In this document: positions 14,502 to 23,694 of the stretch, piece after piece
Numbering within the stretch: position 1 is the first letter of the stretch
Layout: every line of letters begins with the position of its first letter
Notes under the pieces: model-generated
What the model was told of the DNA's origin: nothing
Database searches by the model: none
The model's input: the letters and a program-made list of their open reading frames with translations, nothing else
Translations under genes and position numbers: made by a program
Origin: JAAYCI01 sp964370295
GTDB taxonomy: Bacteria > Bacillota > Clostridia > Oscillospirales > Ruminococcaceae
Direction: 5' to 3'
NCBI GenBank assembly: GCA_964370295.1
Contig: CAYJIR010000001.1
Coordinates: forward strand, 62,001-126,000
DNA length: 64,000 bases

Positions 14502-17045
14502 TTAGCCCTTGGCATCCAGCCAATTTTGGCCACTGTGTACTTCGGCTACCATGGGTACGGCAAGGTCTACGGCGCATTGCATTTCCTCTTGTAGCAAAGC
14601 AGCCACTTGCTGTTCCTCCCCTTGCACGGTTTCCACGATGAGTTCGTCGTGCACCTGCAAAATGAGTTTGGATTGTAGGCCTTCTTTTCGCAGGCGTTTG
14701 AAAACACGAACCATAGCGATTTTGATGATATCCGCTGCCGTGCCTTGGATGGGTGTATTCATGGCGATGCGCTCGCCCAAGGCGCGTATGTTATGGTTAG
14801 AGGCCGAGAGCTCCGGCAAGGGACGTCTGCGGCCAAACAATGTTTGCACATATCCATGTTCTTTTCCGAAAGAAACGCTTTCTTCCATATAGCGGTGTAC
14901 CCCGGGGAAGGTGTTTAGATAATTTTGTATGAAGGCGTCGGCCTCTTTAACACTGACACCGATATCTTTAGAAAGACTAAAGGCCCCAATGCCATAAACA
15001 ATGCCAAAATTAACGGCTTTTGCCGCGCTGCGCAAGGCGGGTGTTACCATTTCTATGGGCAGACCATTCACACGGGCCGCTGTGGTTTTGTGTATGTCTT
15101 CCCCCTTGCGAAAGGCTTCTTGCATGGCTTCGTCGCCTGAGATGGCAGCCAAAATACGCAGCTCAATTTGGCTGTAGTCTGCATCGGACAAACTGCAATT
15201 TTCCCCCGCCACAAAGTACGCGCGCAAGCGGCTGCCCAGCGTGGTGCGCACAGGGATATTTTGCAGGTTTGGCTCGTTAGAGGAAAGCCGCCCCGTGCGT
15301 GTTTCTGTCTGTTTAAAGGTAGAGCGCACGCGGCCGTCTTCCCCCACCACTTTTAAAAGACCCTCCACATAGGTGGAGTTAAGCTTGGCATAGAGGCGAT
15401 AGGTTAATATATGCTCGATAACCGGGCTATGTGCACGCAAGCCCTCGAGGGTTTCGGCATCGGTGGAATAGCCGCTTTTGGTTTTTTTGCCATGGGGCAA
15501 GCCCAGTTTTTCGTAGAGTGCTTCGGCCAGTTGTTTGGGGCTGTTGAGGTTAAACTCGTAGCCCACAGCCTCAAAAACAGCATGAAGCTGTGTTTGCAGC
15601 TCCTTTTGCAGTTCTTCTCCAAATTGGCGTACGCCTTGGGTATTTAATGCGATGCCATAATATTCCATGGAGGCAAGTACCTCGGCTAAGGGTTGTTCAA
15701 TGTCTACCAGCAGTTTTTTCATACCGGCGTTTTCGCACTCGGCCGACAGCTTACGGTATAGTGGCTCTAGCAAAGGAGCCACAGGATATTCAGAACAGGC
15801 CCAAAGGGGTGAAGCGCCATATTCATTGGCCAGATGTTCTATGGTGTAATCGCCTGCGGCAGGGTTGAGCAAATAGGCCGCCAGTTTTGCATCAAACTGC
15901 AAGCGGGAAATTTGTGTTTTCTGGGGCGATGCAAGAGCCAATTTGTATAGGGCCTTGCTGTTAAAAACACGTTTATATGCTTTTTCATTTACCAAAAGTG
16001 CCTGTAGTGCAGGGGCGTTTTCCGGGGCAAAATAAGCATCTTGCGTGTCGGCCTTTGTTATCACCCAGCCATTTTCAACAGGGGCCATAAAAACCAAACC
16101 CGAAAGTTCTGTGGGTAACTCCTGCACTTCTTTTTGTGGCAAATCCGGCGCCTGCGTTTCTGTTGCAGAACACAAGCTTTGCAGTTGCAGACGCTCTAAA
16201 ACAGAATACATTTCGAGCTTGCTTAAGAGCATGGCAGCCGCCTGTGCTTGACAGGGTTGTTTTTTATAGGAGCCAAGAGCGGTTTCTATGGGCACCTCGC
16301 AGTGAATAACTGCCAATTGGTGGCTCATATAGGCACGTTCTTTGTCGGCCTCTAGTTTTTTTCGCACGCCGGGTTTTATAAATTCGTCGCCGAGGTGTGC
16401 ATACACACCGTCTAAACTGCCAAAGCGCTCTATGAGGGCAAAAGCGGTTTTTTCGCCCACACCCGCAACGCCGGGGATATTGTCGGAAGCGTCGCCCATT
16501 AGGGATTTTATCTCAATCAATTGAAGGGGCGAAACACCATATTTCTCCAAAACGGCAGCTTCGTCCATGCGTTTGGTTTCGCTGCGCCCCATGCGACTGG
16601 TGGTAAGCAAAACGGCTACTCCTTTTTGTACCAGTTGTAGGCTGTCTTTATCGCCTGTGGCCAACACGCAGCTGTCACCACGTTTTGCCGTCACATTGGC
16701 TAAGGTACCTAAGATATCGTCGGCCTCGTAGCCGGCAAGGCTAACTTGCCGGTAGCCCAGGGTGCTTAATAGCTCTTGTAAAACGGGCAATTGAACAGCC
16801 AGTTCTTCGGGCATACCTTTGCGCTGTGCTTTATAACCATCATACATCTTGTGACGAAAGGTGGGTTCACGCAAGTCAAAGGCTACGGCAATTTCGTCGG
16901 GTTTTTCCTCTTGCTCTAGCTTTAGCAGGATGTTCATAAAACCGTAAATGGCATTTGTGAATAGCCCTTCTTTGGTGGTGAGCAATTTGATGCCATAAAA
17001 AGCGCGATTTAAAATGCTGTTTCCGTCCAGCACAAGTAGTTTCAT
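14502..17045 (-). CDS. polA: DNA polymerase I (5'-nuclease plus polymerase; no proofreading residues seen)
   Basis: 847 residues. The N-terminal 5'-3' exonuclease spans about 1-290 (LLVLDGNSILNRAFYG start; YEADDILGT). The polymerase domain has motif A DADYSQIELRILA (Asp near 623), motif B RSAAKAVNFGIVYG and motif C QVHDELIVE (about 800). The middle region, about 310-440, has the size of the 3'-5' exonuclease fold but lacks the DxE pair that binds metal, so proofreading is probably lost, as in Bacillus and Thermus enzymes. A strong AGGAGG site precedes the ATG. It is the first gene of the polA-rimI-tsaD unit. Confidence 0.96.
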   Translation of the reverse strand: MKLLVLDGNSILNRAFYGIKLLTTKEGLFTNAIYGFMNILLKLEQEEKPDEIAVAFDLREPTFRHKMYDGYKAQRKGMPEELAVQLPVLQELLSTLGYRQVSLAGYEADDILGTLANVTAKRGDSCVLATGDKDSLQLVQKGVAVLLTTSRMGRSETKRMDEAAVLEKYGVSPLQLIEIKSLMGDASDNIPGVAGVGEKTAFALIERFGSLDGVYAHLGDEFIKPGVRKKLEADKERAYMSHQLAVIHCEVPIETALGSYKKQPCQAQAAAMLLSKLEMYSVLERLQLQSLCSATETQAPDLPQKEVQELPTELSGLVFMAPVENGWVITKADTQDAYFAPENAPALQALLVNEKAYKRVFNSKALYKLALASPQKTQISRLQFDAKLAAYLLNPAAGDYTIEHLANEYGASPLWACSEYPVAPLLEPLYRKLSAECENAGMKKLLVDIEQPLAEVLASMEYYGIALNTQGVRQFGEELQKELQTQLHAVFEAVGYEFNLNSPKQLAEALYEKLGLPHGKKTKSGYSTDAETLEGLRAHSPVIEHILTYRLYAKLNSTYVEGLLKVVGEDGRVRSTFKQTETRTGRLSSNEPNLQNIPVRTTLGSRLRAYFVAGENCSLSDADYSQIELRILAAISGDEAMQEAFRKGEDIHKTTAARVNGLPIEMVTPALRSAAKAVNFGIVYGIGAFSLSKDIGVSVKEADAFIQNYLNTFPGVHRYMEESVSFGKEHGYVQTLFGRRRPLPELSASNHNIRALGERIAMNTPIQGTAADIIKIAMVRVFKRLRKEGLQSKLILQVHDELIVETVQGEEQQVAALLQEEMQCAVDLAVPMVAEVHSGQNWLDAKG

Positions 17046-17084
17046 AGTAGTACCTCCTATTGGGGGCGATTTCCCCTATTTCTT

Positions 17085-17093
17085 ACTATACCA
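17085..17093 (-). promoter_or_regulatory. Extended -10 element for polA
   Basis: On the minus strand TGGTATAGT forms an extended -10 (TGnTATAnT) about 40 nt upstream of polA. No clear -35 box was seen. It mirrors the dusB element at 17107-17115. Confidence 0.4.
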
Positions 17094-17106
17094 CAACTCG
17101 CTTTTA

Positions 17107-17115
17107 TGGTATACT
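17107..17115 (+). promoter_or_regulatory. Extended -10 element for dusB
   Basis: TGGTATACT, an extended -10 without an obvious -35, lies about 115 nt upstream of the dusB start. The leader contains a weak stem ACCAT/ATGGT followed by T-rich sequence. Confidence 0.4.
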
Positions 17116-17230
17116 AAATGTGGTTATACCATGCCTAAAAGCGTATGGTGTCTTGTTTTTTTGCTTTCTTTTTATAAAGGGGCTATAAAGTGGATGCCGG
17201 ATAAATGTATCAAAAGAGAGGATTTTTTGT

Positions 17231-18199
17231 TTGCAAATAGGAACTTTGCAATGTAAACTGGGCGCGGCTTTAGCGCCCTTGGCCGGGGTGAGTGATGCGC
17301 CCATGCGCGCCTTGTGCGTGCGCGAGGGAGCTATTTATACGGTGAGCGAAATGGTAAGCGCCAAAGCCTTGTGCATGGGAGATGCAAAAAGCTTGCGGCT
17401 TTTGCGCGGAGCCACCAAAGGGGCACCGTATGCCGTGCAATTGTTTGGCAATGATGCGGAAACCTTGGCGCAGGCGGTGCAGCGCATAGAGGGCGAGCAG
17501 TTCGATTTTTTAGATTTGAACCTAGGTTGTCCCGCACAAAAAATTGTAGGTGGTGGGGCGGGAAGTGCTTTGTTAAAAGACACTAAAAAAGCAGCCGCGT
17601 TTGTAAGGGCCGGCGTTAGAGCCAGTGTTCGTCCGGTTAGTGTGAAAATGCGAATAGGATGGGACGAAACCTGCATGACAGGATTAGAAGTGGCAAAGGC
17701 CTGCGAGGCAGAGGGTGCGTCGTTTTTAACCGTGCACGCGCGCACACGCAAGGAACAATACACACCCGGGGTACACAGGGAGGCCGTGGCCGAGATAAAG
17801 GCAGCGGTTTCCATTCCTGTTTTGTATAATGGTGATGTGGTGGATGCCGAAAGCGCCTTGGAGGCCTTAGCCGAAACAGCCTGTGACGGGGTGGTTATCG
17901 GACGTGGCGCGATGGGCAATCCATTTGTGTTTCGCGAGGTAGCGGCCGCTTTGGGCGGGGAATCTTTTTCGCCGCCCAGTTTGGCACAGCGTATGGCCGC
18001 TTTGGAATTTCAAGTGCGTGCAATGTGCGAAGAAAAAGGGGAGGCCGTGGCCATGCGTGCGGCACGTGGGGTGGCCGGCGCCTACATGCACGGTTTGCGT
18101 GGGGCCGCCTCTTTGCGCAAACGTGCTTTTGAGCTTAGCTATTTTAGCGATTTGGCGCCACTGGTGGATGAGGTGTTTCGCCAGCAGGAAACCATTTAA
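17231..18199 (+). CDS. dusB: tRNA-dihydrouridine synthase
   Basis: 322 residues; an FMN enzyme reducing uridines in the tRNA D-loop. LAPLAGVSDAPMR at the N-terminus, catalytic Cys100 in LGCPAQKIVGGGAG, and later NGDVV and GRGAMGNPF are the Dus signatures. The start is TTG at 17231, with AGAGAGGA about 9 nt upstream. No ATG in this region has a comparable site. Its stop overlaps the stop of yfbR by 4 bp in a tail-to-tail arrangement with no terminator between them. DusB is the usual Bacillota member, but the exact Dus subtype is an inference. Confidence 0.92.
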   Translation: MQIGTLQCKLGAALAPLAGVSDAPMRALCVREGAIYTVSEMVSAKALCMGDAKSLRLLRGATKGAPYAVQLFGNDAETLAQAVQRIEGEQFDFLDLNLGCPAQKIVGGGAGSALLKDTKKAAAFVRAGVRASVRPVSVKMRIGWDETCMTGLEVAKACEAEGASFLTVHARTRKEQYTPGVHREAVAEIKAAVSIPVLYNGDVVDAESALEALAETACDGVVIGRGAMGNPFVFREVAAALGGESFSPPSLAQRMAALEFQVRAMCEEKGEAVAMRAARGVAGAYMHGLRGAASLRKRAFELSYFSDLAPLVDEVFRQQETI

Positions 18200-18795
18200 A
18201 AACGTACCAGTTCGTCTAGATCTTGCTCGTATCCGGGCAAAAAATGACAAATAAAATAGAGGGCGGCCGGGCAGTGCATCTCTTCCAATAGGCGCAATTG
18301 TTGCCGCTTGGCCGAGCTAAATTCGTGGTTGCCGGCGCGCTCTTCCTCTATACATTTCACAAGGGCAGACAAACGATCGGCCGCTTTTAGCAGGGTTTTT
18401 TCGGCATCATTTAAATGATCCCCGGTTAAATAGGGCGCGAGAGTTGGCTGCAAATTTTCCGGCAACAAGCCGGCCAAGGTTGCAGCGCTTTCTCGTTCCA
18501 CGGCTTTATACGCGCGTTTTAGTTCTTCGTTTTTATACTTAACCGGTGTGGGCAAATCTCCGGTTAAAATTTCCCCGGCATCGTGGTATAATGCGGCCAC
18601 GGCAACCACTTCCGGTCGTATGTCTTGTGCGTGTAAATCCTCTTTGGCTATCAGGGCCAGGATATGCGCAAAAATGGCCGTTTCCACCGTGTGCTCGCTC
18701 ACGGTTTCGCTGCGGCTTTGGCGCATTAGCCCCCAGCGGCCAATATATTTCATGCGCGAAAGCAGGGCACAAAACGCATATTGCTTTTCTTCCAT
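18196..18795 (-). CDS. yfbR: YfbR-type HD-domain 5'-deoxynucleotidase
   Basis: 199 residues from the ATG at 18795, with AAAGGGTG 6-7 nt upstream. A longer frame to 18969 lacks a ribosome site and overlaps the divergent gene. HD-family metal ligands are seen in SEHTVE and YHDAGE, followed by the YfbR hallmark TGDLPTPVKYKN. YfbR dephosphorylates deoxynucleoside 5'-monophosphates. Transcribed divergently from the YfhO-like gene from an extended -10 at 18830-18838. Function is assigned by motif order only. Confidence 0.88.
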   Translation of the reverse strand: MEEKQYAFCALLSRMKYIGRWGLMRQSRSETVSEHTVETAIFAHILALIAKEDLHAQDIRPEVVAVAALYHDAGEILTGDLPTPVKYKNEELKRAYKAVERESAATLAGLLPENLQPTLAPYLTGDHLNDAEKTLLKAADRLSALVKCIEEERAGNHEFSSAKRQQLRLLEEMHCPAALYFICHFLPGYEQDLDELVRF

Positions 18796-18829
18796 GGGTG
18801 TCACCCTTTCTTTTAACTGTTTTGTATTA

Positions 18830-18838
18830 AGTATACCA
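18830..18838 (-). promoter_or_regulatory. Extended -10 element for yfbR
   Basis: TGGTATACT on the minus strand, identical to the dusB element, about 35 nt upstream of the yfbR ATG. No -35 box is apparent. Confidence 0.4.
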
Positions 18839-18859
18839 CAAAATAAGCAGGAGGGTCCT

Positions 18860-21370
18860 ATGCACAAACGTTTGCAAAAAGTAGAGGAAAAAAGGGCTGT
18901 TTTAACCAGCTTTATTTTTGCCGCTGCCGTGGCGCTGTTTATTTTTCTGCCATTTTTGATTGTAGACAAAGGTTTCTTTTTGTATTGTGGCGATTATAAC
19001 TCTCAACAAATCCCTTTTTATATGCATGTGCAACAGTTTATAAAGAGTGGCGGCGGCACCTGGGACTGGAGCACGGACCTTGGCACTTCCATTGTTAACG
19101 GGTATTCCTTTTATAATCTTGGTTCGCCCTTTTTATGGCTTACCTTGCCTTTTCCCAGCGCGTGGATGCCCTTTTTAATGGTGCCTCTTTTCTTGCTTAA
19201 ATTTGGCTGCATAGCAGCCGGCGCCTGCCTGTATTTGTTGCGCTATGCCAAAAAGGCCTACATGGCCGTGGTGGTAAGTGTGGTGTATGCATTTTGTGGC
19301 TTTAATGTGTACAATATATTTTTTAACCACATGCTAGACCCTGTGGTGTTCTTTCCTTTGATGCTTTGGGCCATGGATAGGCTGATGCTGGAAAAAAAGA
19401 CAGGATGGTTTGCCTTGTTTGTGGGGCTTGCCTTGCTGAATAACTATTTCTTTTTTATTGGCAATGTGGTGTTTTTGCTTATATATTTTATTGTGCAATG
19501 CCTGTTTGGAAGCTATCGATTCACAGTGCCTGCCTTTTTGCGCCTAGGTCTTGAGGCTTTGTTGGGTGTGGGCATTGGCATGGCCCTGGCTTTGCCTTCG
19601 GTACTTAGTTTGGCAGAAAATCCCCGCACAGATAATTTTTTAAACGGCATGAATGTGCTTTTATACTGGGATGTGCAGCAAATTCCGGCCATTTTATCTT
19701 CGCTGATTGTGCCGCCAGACCCCCCGTATTTGCCAAATGTATTTACAGAAGGTGCCATAAAATGGACAAGCATGAGTGCGTTTTTGCCCGTTTTTTCCAT
19801 TGCCGGGGTAGTGGCCTATTTACGCAGTAAACGTGGGGGTTGGCTAAAAATTATATTGCTGACCAGCTTGGTGATGGCTTTGATTCCCATTTTAAACTCG
19901 GCCTTTTTTGCCTTTAATGCAAGCTATTATGCGCGCTGGTTTTACATGCCGATTTTAATGATGTGTCTTGCCAGCTTGTATGCCCTGGAAGATGAAGAGA
20001 TTGACCTTGCCTTTGGGCTTAAATTCGCGCTGGCCGTTACGGTGGCTTGGGGCCTTTTGGGCCTGATACCCACCGAGGTGGACGGCACGGAAAGAATTGG
20101 TCTTGGGCAGTATCCCGAAAAATTCTGGCTTACTTGGGGCACGGCGATGCTGGGGTTGTTGGCCTTTGCGTTTGTGTGGCACTATTTTAAAAATAAAAAA
20201 CAGTTTGCCTGTGTTTTGCTGGGGGCGGTGATGTCATTTTCGGTGATTTATTCGGTTATCCACATATCACTGGGCAAATTTCCGCAGTGGGAGGGTGACC
20301 AATATTATGTAGAGCAGCAATATGAGGGAAGCCGCGAGCTGCAGCTGCCAAATGATGTGGGTTTCTACCGAATAGATACTTACAGTGCCTATGATAATCT
20401 TGGTATTTGGCTGGATAAAAGCACCCTGCAAACTTTTCATTCGGTGGTGACACCGTCTATTTTAGAGTTTTATCCGAACCTGGGCGTAAAGAGGGATGTG
20501 TCTAGCAAGCCGGAGCCTTGGCAATATCCCTTGCGCGCTTTGCTGAGCACACGCTATACCGTGTTGCCCTTGGCAGACAGAGAGCAGTTTGAAGCAGAAG
20601 ATCCGGGTTCTTTTGGGTGGACATATCTGGGTGCACAGGGGAGCTTGGCTGTGTACGAAAACGATAATTTCCTGCCACTTGGCTTTACCTATGACAGTTT
20701 CATCCCAATGACCACGTTGGAAAGTGTGGCAGAGGAAGACAGGGCTGCCTTGTTGCTGCGTGGCATTGGCCTGACGCCCGAGCAGATCGTGCAGTACAGT
20801 CATCTGTTTGAGAGCGAAGTAGGCTTTAGTTACGAAGAAGTGAATTACGATGCTTATGTAAGAGATGTGGCCGCGCGTTTGGAAAGTGCCTCATACGAGA
20901 CCAGGGCCGATGCCTCGGGTTTTGCCGTGGAGATTGACTTAGAAAAAGAAAATCTTGTGTTCTTTTCGGTTCCCTATGATGCCGGTTTTACGGCCACGGT
21001 AAACGGGCAAAATAGCGAAGTGTTGAAAGTATCCGGCGGGATGATGGCTGTGTATGCACCGGCAGGCACTTGTGAAATAGTGTTTACCTATAAAACCCCG
21101 GGCTTTGCCCTAGGGAGTATCATTAGTGTGCTTTGCGTGTTGTTGTTGGCACTGTACTGGGTGTTAAGTCGCCGCTATTTTTCCTTGAAGCGCAAAGCGC
21201 AAGAAACCATGTGCCTATGTGATGAAATATGCGAAGGACAAGCGTGTGAAAGGGAGTTTGTTTCCGCGGCCAAACGGCCGTTGAATGAGACGGAAGAGAA
21301 TACACAAGAAAAAACAGCGATACAGCCTCTTGCGAAAAAAGGCGATGGACAAGACGAAAATAAAGAATAA
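18860..21370 (+). CDS. YfhO-family membrane protein
   Basis: 836 residues starting at the ATG at 18860, which has GCAGGAGGG 4-7 nt upstream. Upstream in-frame codons run into yfbR and are rejected. About a dozen membrane helices occupy residues 20-560. The first extracellular loop has the acidic GDYNSQQIPFY, typical of GT-C-like glycosyltransferases. A soluble region follows (about 560-750), then a last helix near 765-785 and a polar Cys/Glu-rich tail of about 55 residues. YfhO relatives glycosylate lipoteichoic acid or act in envelope stress. The specific sugar and acceptor here are unknown. Confidence 0.85.
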   Translation: MHKRLQKVEEKRAVLTSFIFAAAVALFIFLPFLIVDKGFFLYCGDYNSQQIPFYMHVQQFIKSGGGTWDWSTDLGTSIVNGYSFYNLGSPFLWLTLPFPSAWMPFLMVPLFLLKFGCIAAGACLYLLRYAKKAYMAVVVSVVYAFCGFNVYNIFFNHMLDPVVFFPLMLWAMDRLMLEKKTGWFALFVGLALLNNYFFFIGNVVFLLIYFIVQCLFGSYRFTVPAFLRLGLEALLGVGIGMALALPSVLSLAENPRTDNFLNGMNVLLYWDVQQIPAILSSLIVPPDPPYLPNVFTEGAIKWTSMSAFLPVFSIAGVVAYLRSKRGGWLKIILLTSLVMALIPILNSAFFAFNASYYARWFYMPILMMCLASLYALEDEEIDLAFGLKFALAVTVAWGLLGLIPTEVDGTERIGLGQYPEKFWLTWGTAMLGLLAFAFVWHYFKNKKQFACVLLGAVMSFSVIYSVIHISLGKFPQWEGDQYYVEQQYEGSRELQLPNDVGFYRIDTYSAYDNLGIWLDKSTLQTFHSVVTPSILEFYPNLGVKRDVSSKPEPWQYPLRALLSTRYTVLPLADREQFEAEDPGSFGWTYLGAQGSLAVYENDNFLPLGFTYDSFIPMTTLESVAEEDRAALLLRGIGLTPEQIVQYSHLFESEVGFSYEEVNYDAYVRDVAARLESASYETRADASGFAVEIDLEKENLVFFSVPYDAGFTATVNGQNSEVLKVSGGMMAVYAPAGTCEIVFTYKTPGFALGSIISVLCVLLLALYWVLSRRYFSLKRKAQETMCLCDEICEGQACEREFVSAAKRPLNETEENTQEKTAIQPLAKKGDGQDENKE

Positions 21371-21382
21371 GCGAGGAAGAAC

Positions 21383-23578
21383 ATGGACATCATACAAACA
21401 CTTTCCGGGGAACTGGGGCTTGGTCAAGGCGTGGTACAGGCCACTGTGGATTTAATAGATGAGGGCAATACCATCCCATTTATTGCGCGCTACCGCAAGG
21501 AAGTCACCGGCTCTATGGACGACCAAATCTTGCGCCAACTGGATGAAAGGCTAGCCTATTTGCGCAATTTGATTTCGCGCAAAGACGATGTGAAAGCAAG
21601 CATAGAAGAACAGGGTAAATGGAGTGAGGCCATAGCAGAGGCTTTGCAAAAAGCAAACACTTTGGCCGAGGTGGAGGACATTTATCGCCCCTATAAACCC
21701 AAACGAAAAACACGTGCCAGCGTGGCCAGAGCCCGTGGTCTACAGCCTTTGGCCGAGCGTATTTTAGAACAGCACACGGGCGACAATCCGCAGGACTTGG
21801 CGCTTGACTATGTAGACGAAGAAAATGAAGTTCCGGACGTTGAAAGTGCCTTGGCCGGCGCGCGCGATATTTTGGCGGAAGATTTCTCGGATGATGCGGC
21901 CTTACGGGGTATTTTGCGTAGATTTTACACACAAAATGCCCAGCTGGAAAGTGTGGCAAGTACAGAGGAAGACAGCGTATACAGCGCGTATTATAGCTAT
22001 ACAGAACCCGTAAAAAAAGTGGCCGGCCATCGCGTTTTGGCCTTGAATCGCGGGGAAAAAGAGGGCTTTTTAAAGGTAGTGGTTGCCGTGAACGAAGAAG
22101 AGGCGGCCGCCTTGGTGGTGCGTGCTTTTATGAAGAAAAATCAGTGCCTTGCGGCCAAAGAGGTGGCACTGGCTGCAAACGATAGCTACACGCGGCTTAT
22201 ACATCCTTCGTTGGAACGCGAGGTGCGTAGCGAGTTGACACAGGCGGCCGCAGAAGGGGCTATTAAAGTGTTTGGGCAAAACCTGCGTCAGTTGCTATTG
22301 CAACCGCCCATACGTGGCAAGGTGGCCATGGGGTTAGACCCCGGCTATCGCATGGGCTGCAAGGTGGCGGTGGTAAACGCCACAGGCCTTGTGCTGGACA
22401 CAGCCGTTATCTATCCCTTGGAGCAGTTTGGCAAGGTGGCCGTGGCCGAACGCAGTGTTAAAGAGCTTATCAAGCGACACGGAGTGCAAATTTTGGCTGT
22501 GGGAAATGGCACGGCCGGGCGTGAAACCGAGTTGTTTGTGGCCGAGGTGTTGCAGCAGTTGGCAAAGGAAAAAATACACCCGGAATATATGGTGGTGAAC
22601 GAGGCAGGGGCCAGCGTGTATTCGGCGTCAAAACTTGCGGCAGAGGAATTTCCTCAATATGATGTTAATTTGCGCAGTGCTGTGTCTATAGCGCGCCGCC
22701 TGCAAGATCCTTTGGCCGAGCTTGTGAAGATTGACCCGAAGGCAGTGGGCGTGGGCCAATACCAACACGATATGCCCCCGCAGCGTTTAAATGCGGAGCT
22801 AGATGGCGTGGTGGAAGACTGTGTGAACACTGTGGGGGTAGAACTGAATACGGCTTCGGCCCCGCTTTTAGAGCGCGTGGCGGGCCTTGGCGCTACCACG
22901 GCCAAAAATATAGTGAAATATCGCGAGGAAGTGGGCCCTTTTTCTACACGCAAACAATTGTTAAAAGTGTCGAAACTGGGGCCAAAGGCCTTTTTGCAGT
23001 GCGCGGGCTTTTTGCGTTTGGCAGATAGCACAAACCCCTTAGATAAAACGGCGGTGCACCCCGAAAGCTATGCCGCTGCCGAGGGTTTGCTTTCTTTGTG
23101 TGGCTACAAAAAAGAAGACATTGGCAGCGAGGCCGTTGCCGGTTTGGCAGCAAAGGCGCGTGATATGGGTCTTGAAACAGTGGCCGAGCGTTTGGGTGTG
23201 GGCAAGCCCACGCTAGTGGATATATTAGAAGAATTATTGCGTCCCGGGCGCGATATACGCGATAGCCTACCTCCACCGTTATTGCGTAGCGACGTGTTGG
23301 ACATGAAAGATTTACTGCCGGGCATGGAACTGCAAGGGACAGTGCGCAATGTGGTGGATTTTGGCGCCTTTGTGGATATAGGGGTGCATCAAGATGGACT
23401 GGTACATATTAGCCAAATAAGCCAAAAGTTTATCAAACATCCGGCCGAAGCGGTGGCGGTTGGGGATGTGGTGGCCGTGTGGGTGCAAAGCGTAGATGTG
23501 GCAAAAGCACGCATATCCCTTACGATGAAGCCACCGCAAAAAAATGAGGCCACGAAGGCAGGACGTAGCTTGTCGTAG
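21383..23578 (+). CDS. tex: Tex-family RNA-binding transcription accessory protein
   Basis: 731 residues with the full Tex arrangement: N-terminal helical region containing TIPFIARYRKEVTGSMDD, a YqgF/RNase H-like central domain (MGLDPGYRMGCKVAVV), helix-hairpin-helix segments around ERVAGLGATTAKNIVKYRE, and a C-terminal S1 RNA-binding domain (LQGTVRNVVDFGAFVDIGVH). It begins 12 nt after the YfhO-like gene with GAGGAAG as ribosome site and is probably co-transcribed with it. Tex proteins bind RNA and RNA polymerase and affect transcription or toxin gene expression in some bacteria. The precise role here is not visible. Confidence 0.95.
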   Translation: MDIIQTLSGELGLGQGVVQATVDLIDEGNTIPFIARYRKEVTGSMDDQILRQLDERLAYLRNLISRKDDVKASIEEQGKWSEAIAEALQKANTLAEVEDIYRPYKPKRKTRASVARARGLQPLAERILEQHTGDNPQDLALDYVDEENEVPDVESALAGARDILAEDFSDDAALRGILRRFYTQNAQLESVASTEEDSVYSAYYSYTEPVKKVAGHRVLALNRGEKEGFLKVVVAVNEEEAAALVVRAFMKKNQCLAAKEVALAANDSYTRLIHPSLEREVRSELTQAAAEGAIKVFGQNLRQLLLQPPIRGKVAMGLDPGYRMGCKVAVVNATGLVLDTAVIYPLEQFGKVAVAERSVKELIKRHGVQILAVGNGTAGRETELFVAEVLQQLAKEKIHPEYMVVNEAGASVYSASKLAAEEFPQYDVNLRSAVSIARRLQDPLAELVKIDPKAVGVGQYQHDMPPQRLNAELDGVVEDCVNTVGVELNTASAPLLERVAGLGATTAKNIVKYREEVGPFSTRKQLLKVSKLGPKAFLQCAGFLRLADSTNPLDKTAVHPESYAAAEGLLSLCGYKKEDIGSEAVAGLAAKARDMGLETVAERLGVGKPTLVDILEELLRPGRDIRDSLPPPLLRSDVLDMKDLLPGMELQGTVRNVVDFGAFVDIGVHQDGLVHISQISQKFIKHPAEAVAVGDVVAVWVQSVDVAKARISLTMKPPQKNEATKAGRSLS

Positions 23579-23588
23579 AAGGCGAACA

Positions 23589-23613
23589 CTCGGCTTGTTG
23601 CAAACAGGCCGAG
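23589..23613 (+). other. Stable hairpin between tex and addB
   Basis: CTCGGCTTGTT / AACAGGCCGAG forms an 11-bp stem with one G-T pair and a 3-nt loop, 10 nt after the tex stop. No T run follows, so it is not a normal intrinsic terminator. It may be an mRNA 3'-end stabiliser or processing site. Confidence 0.4.
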
Positions 23614-23694
23614 CTGGCTATCGGTTAAGAGAATAATGATAAAGCAAAAGCAGAGCACGGTGTTTGATGGATAGCAGTTTAAGGGGGTGCCATT

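Noticed and set aside
17120..17165. Terminator-like stem ACCAT/ATGGT plus T run upstream of dusB
   Set aside because: The stem is short and bulged, and no gene ends here on the plus strand, so termination has no obvious purpose.
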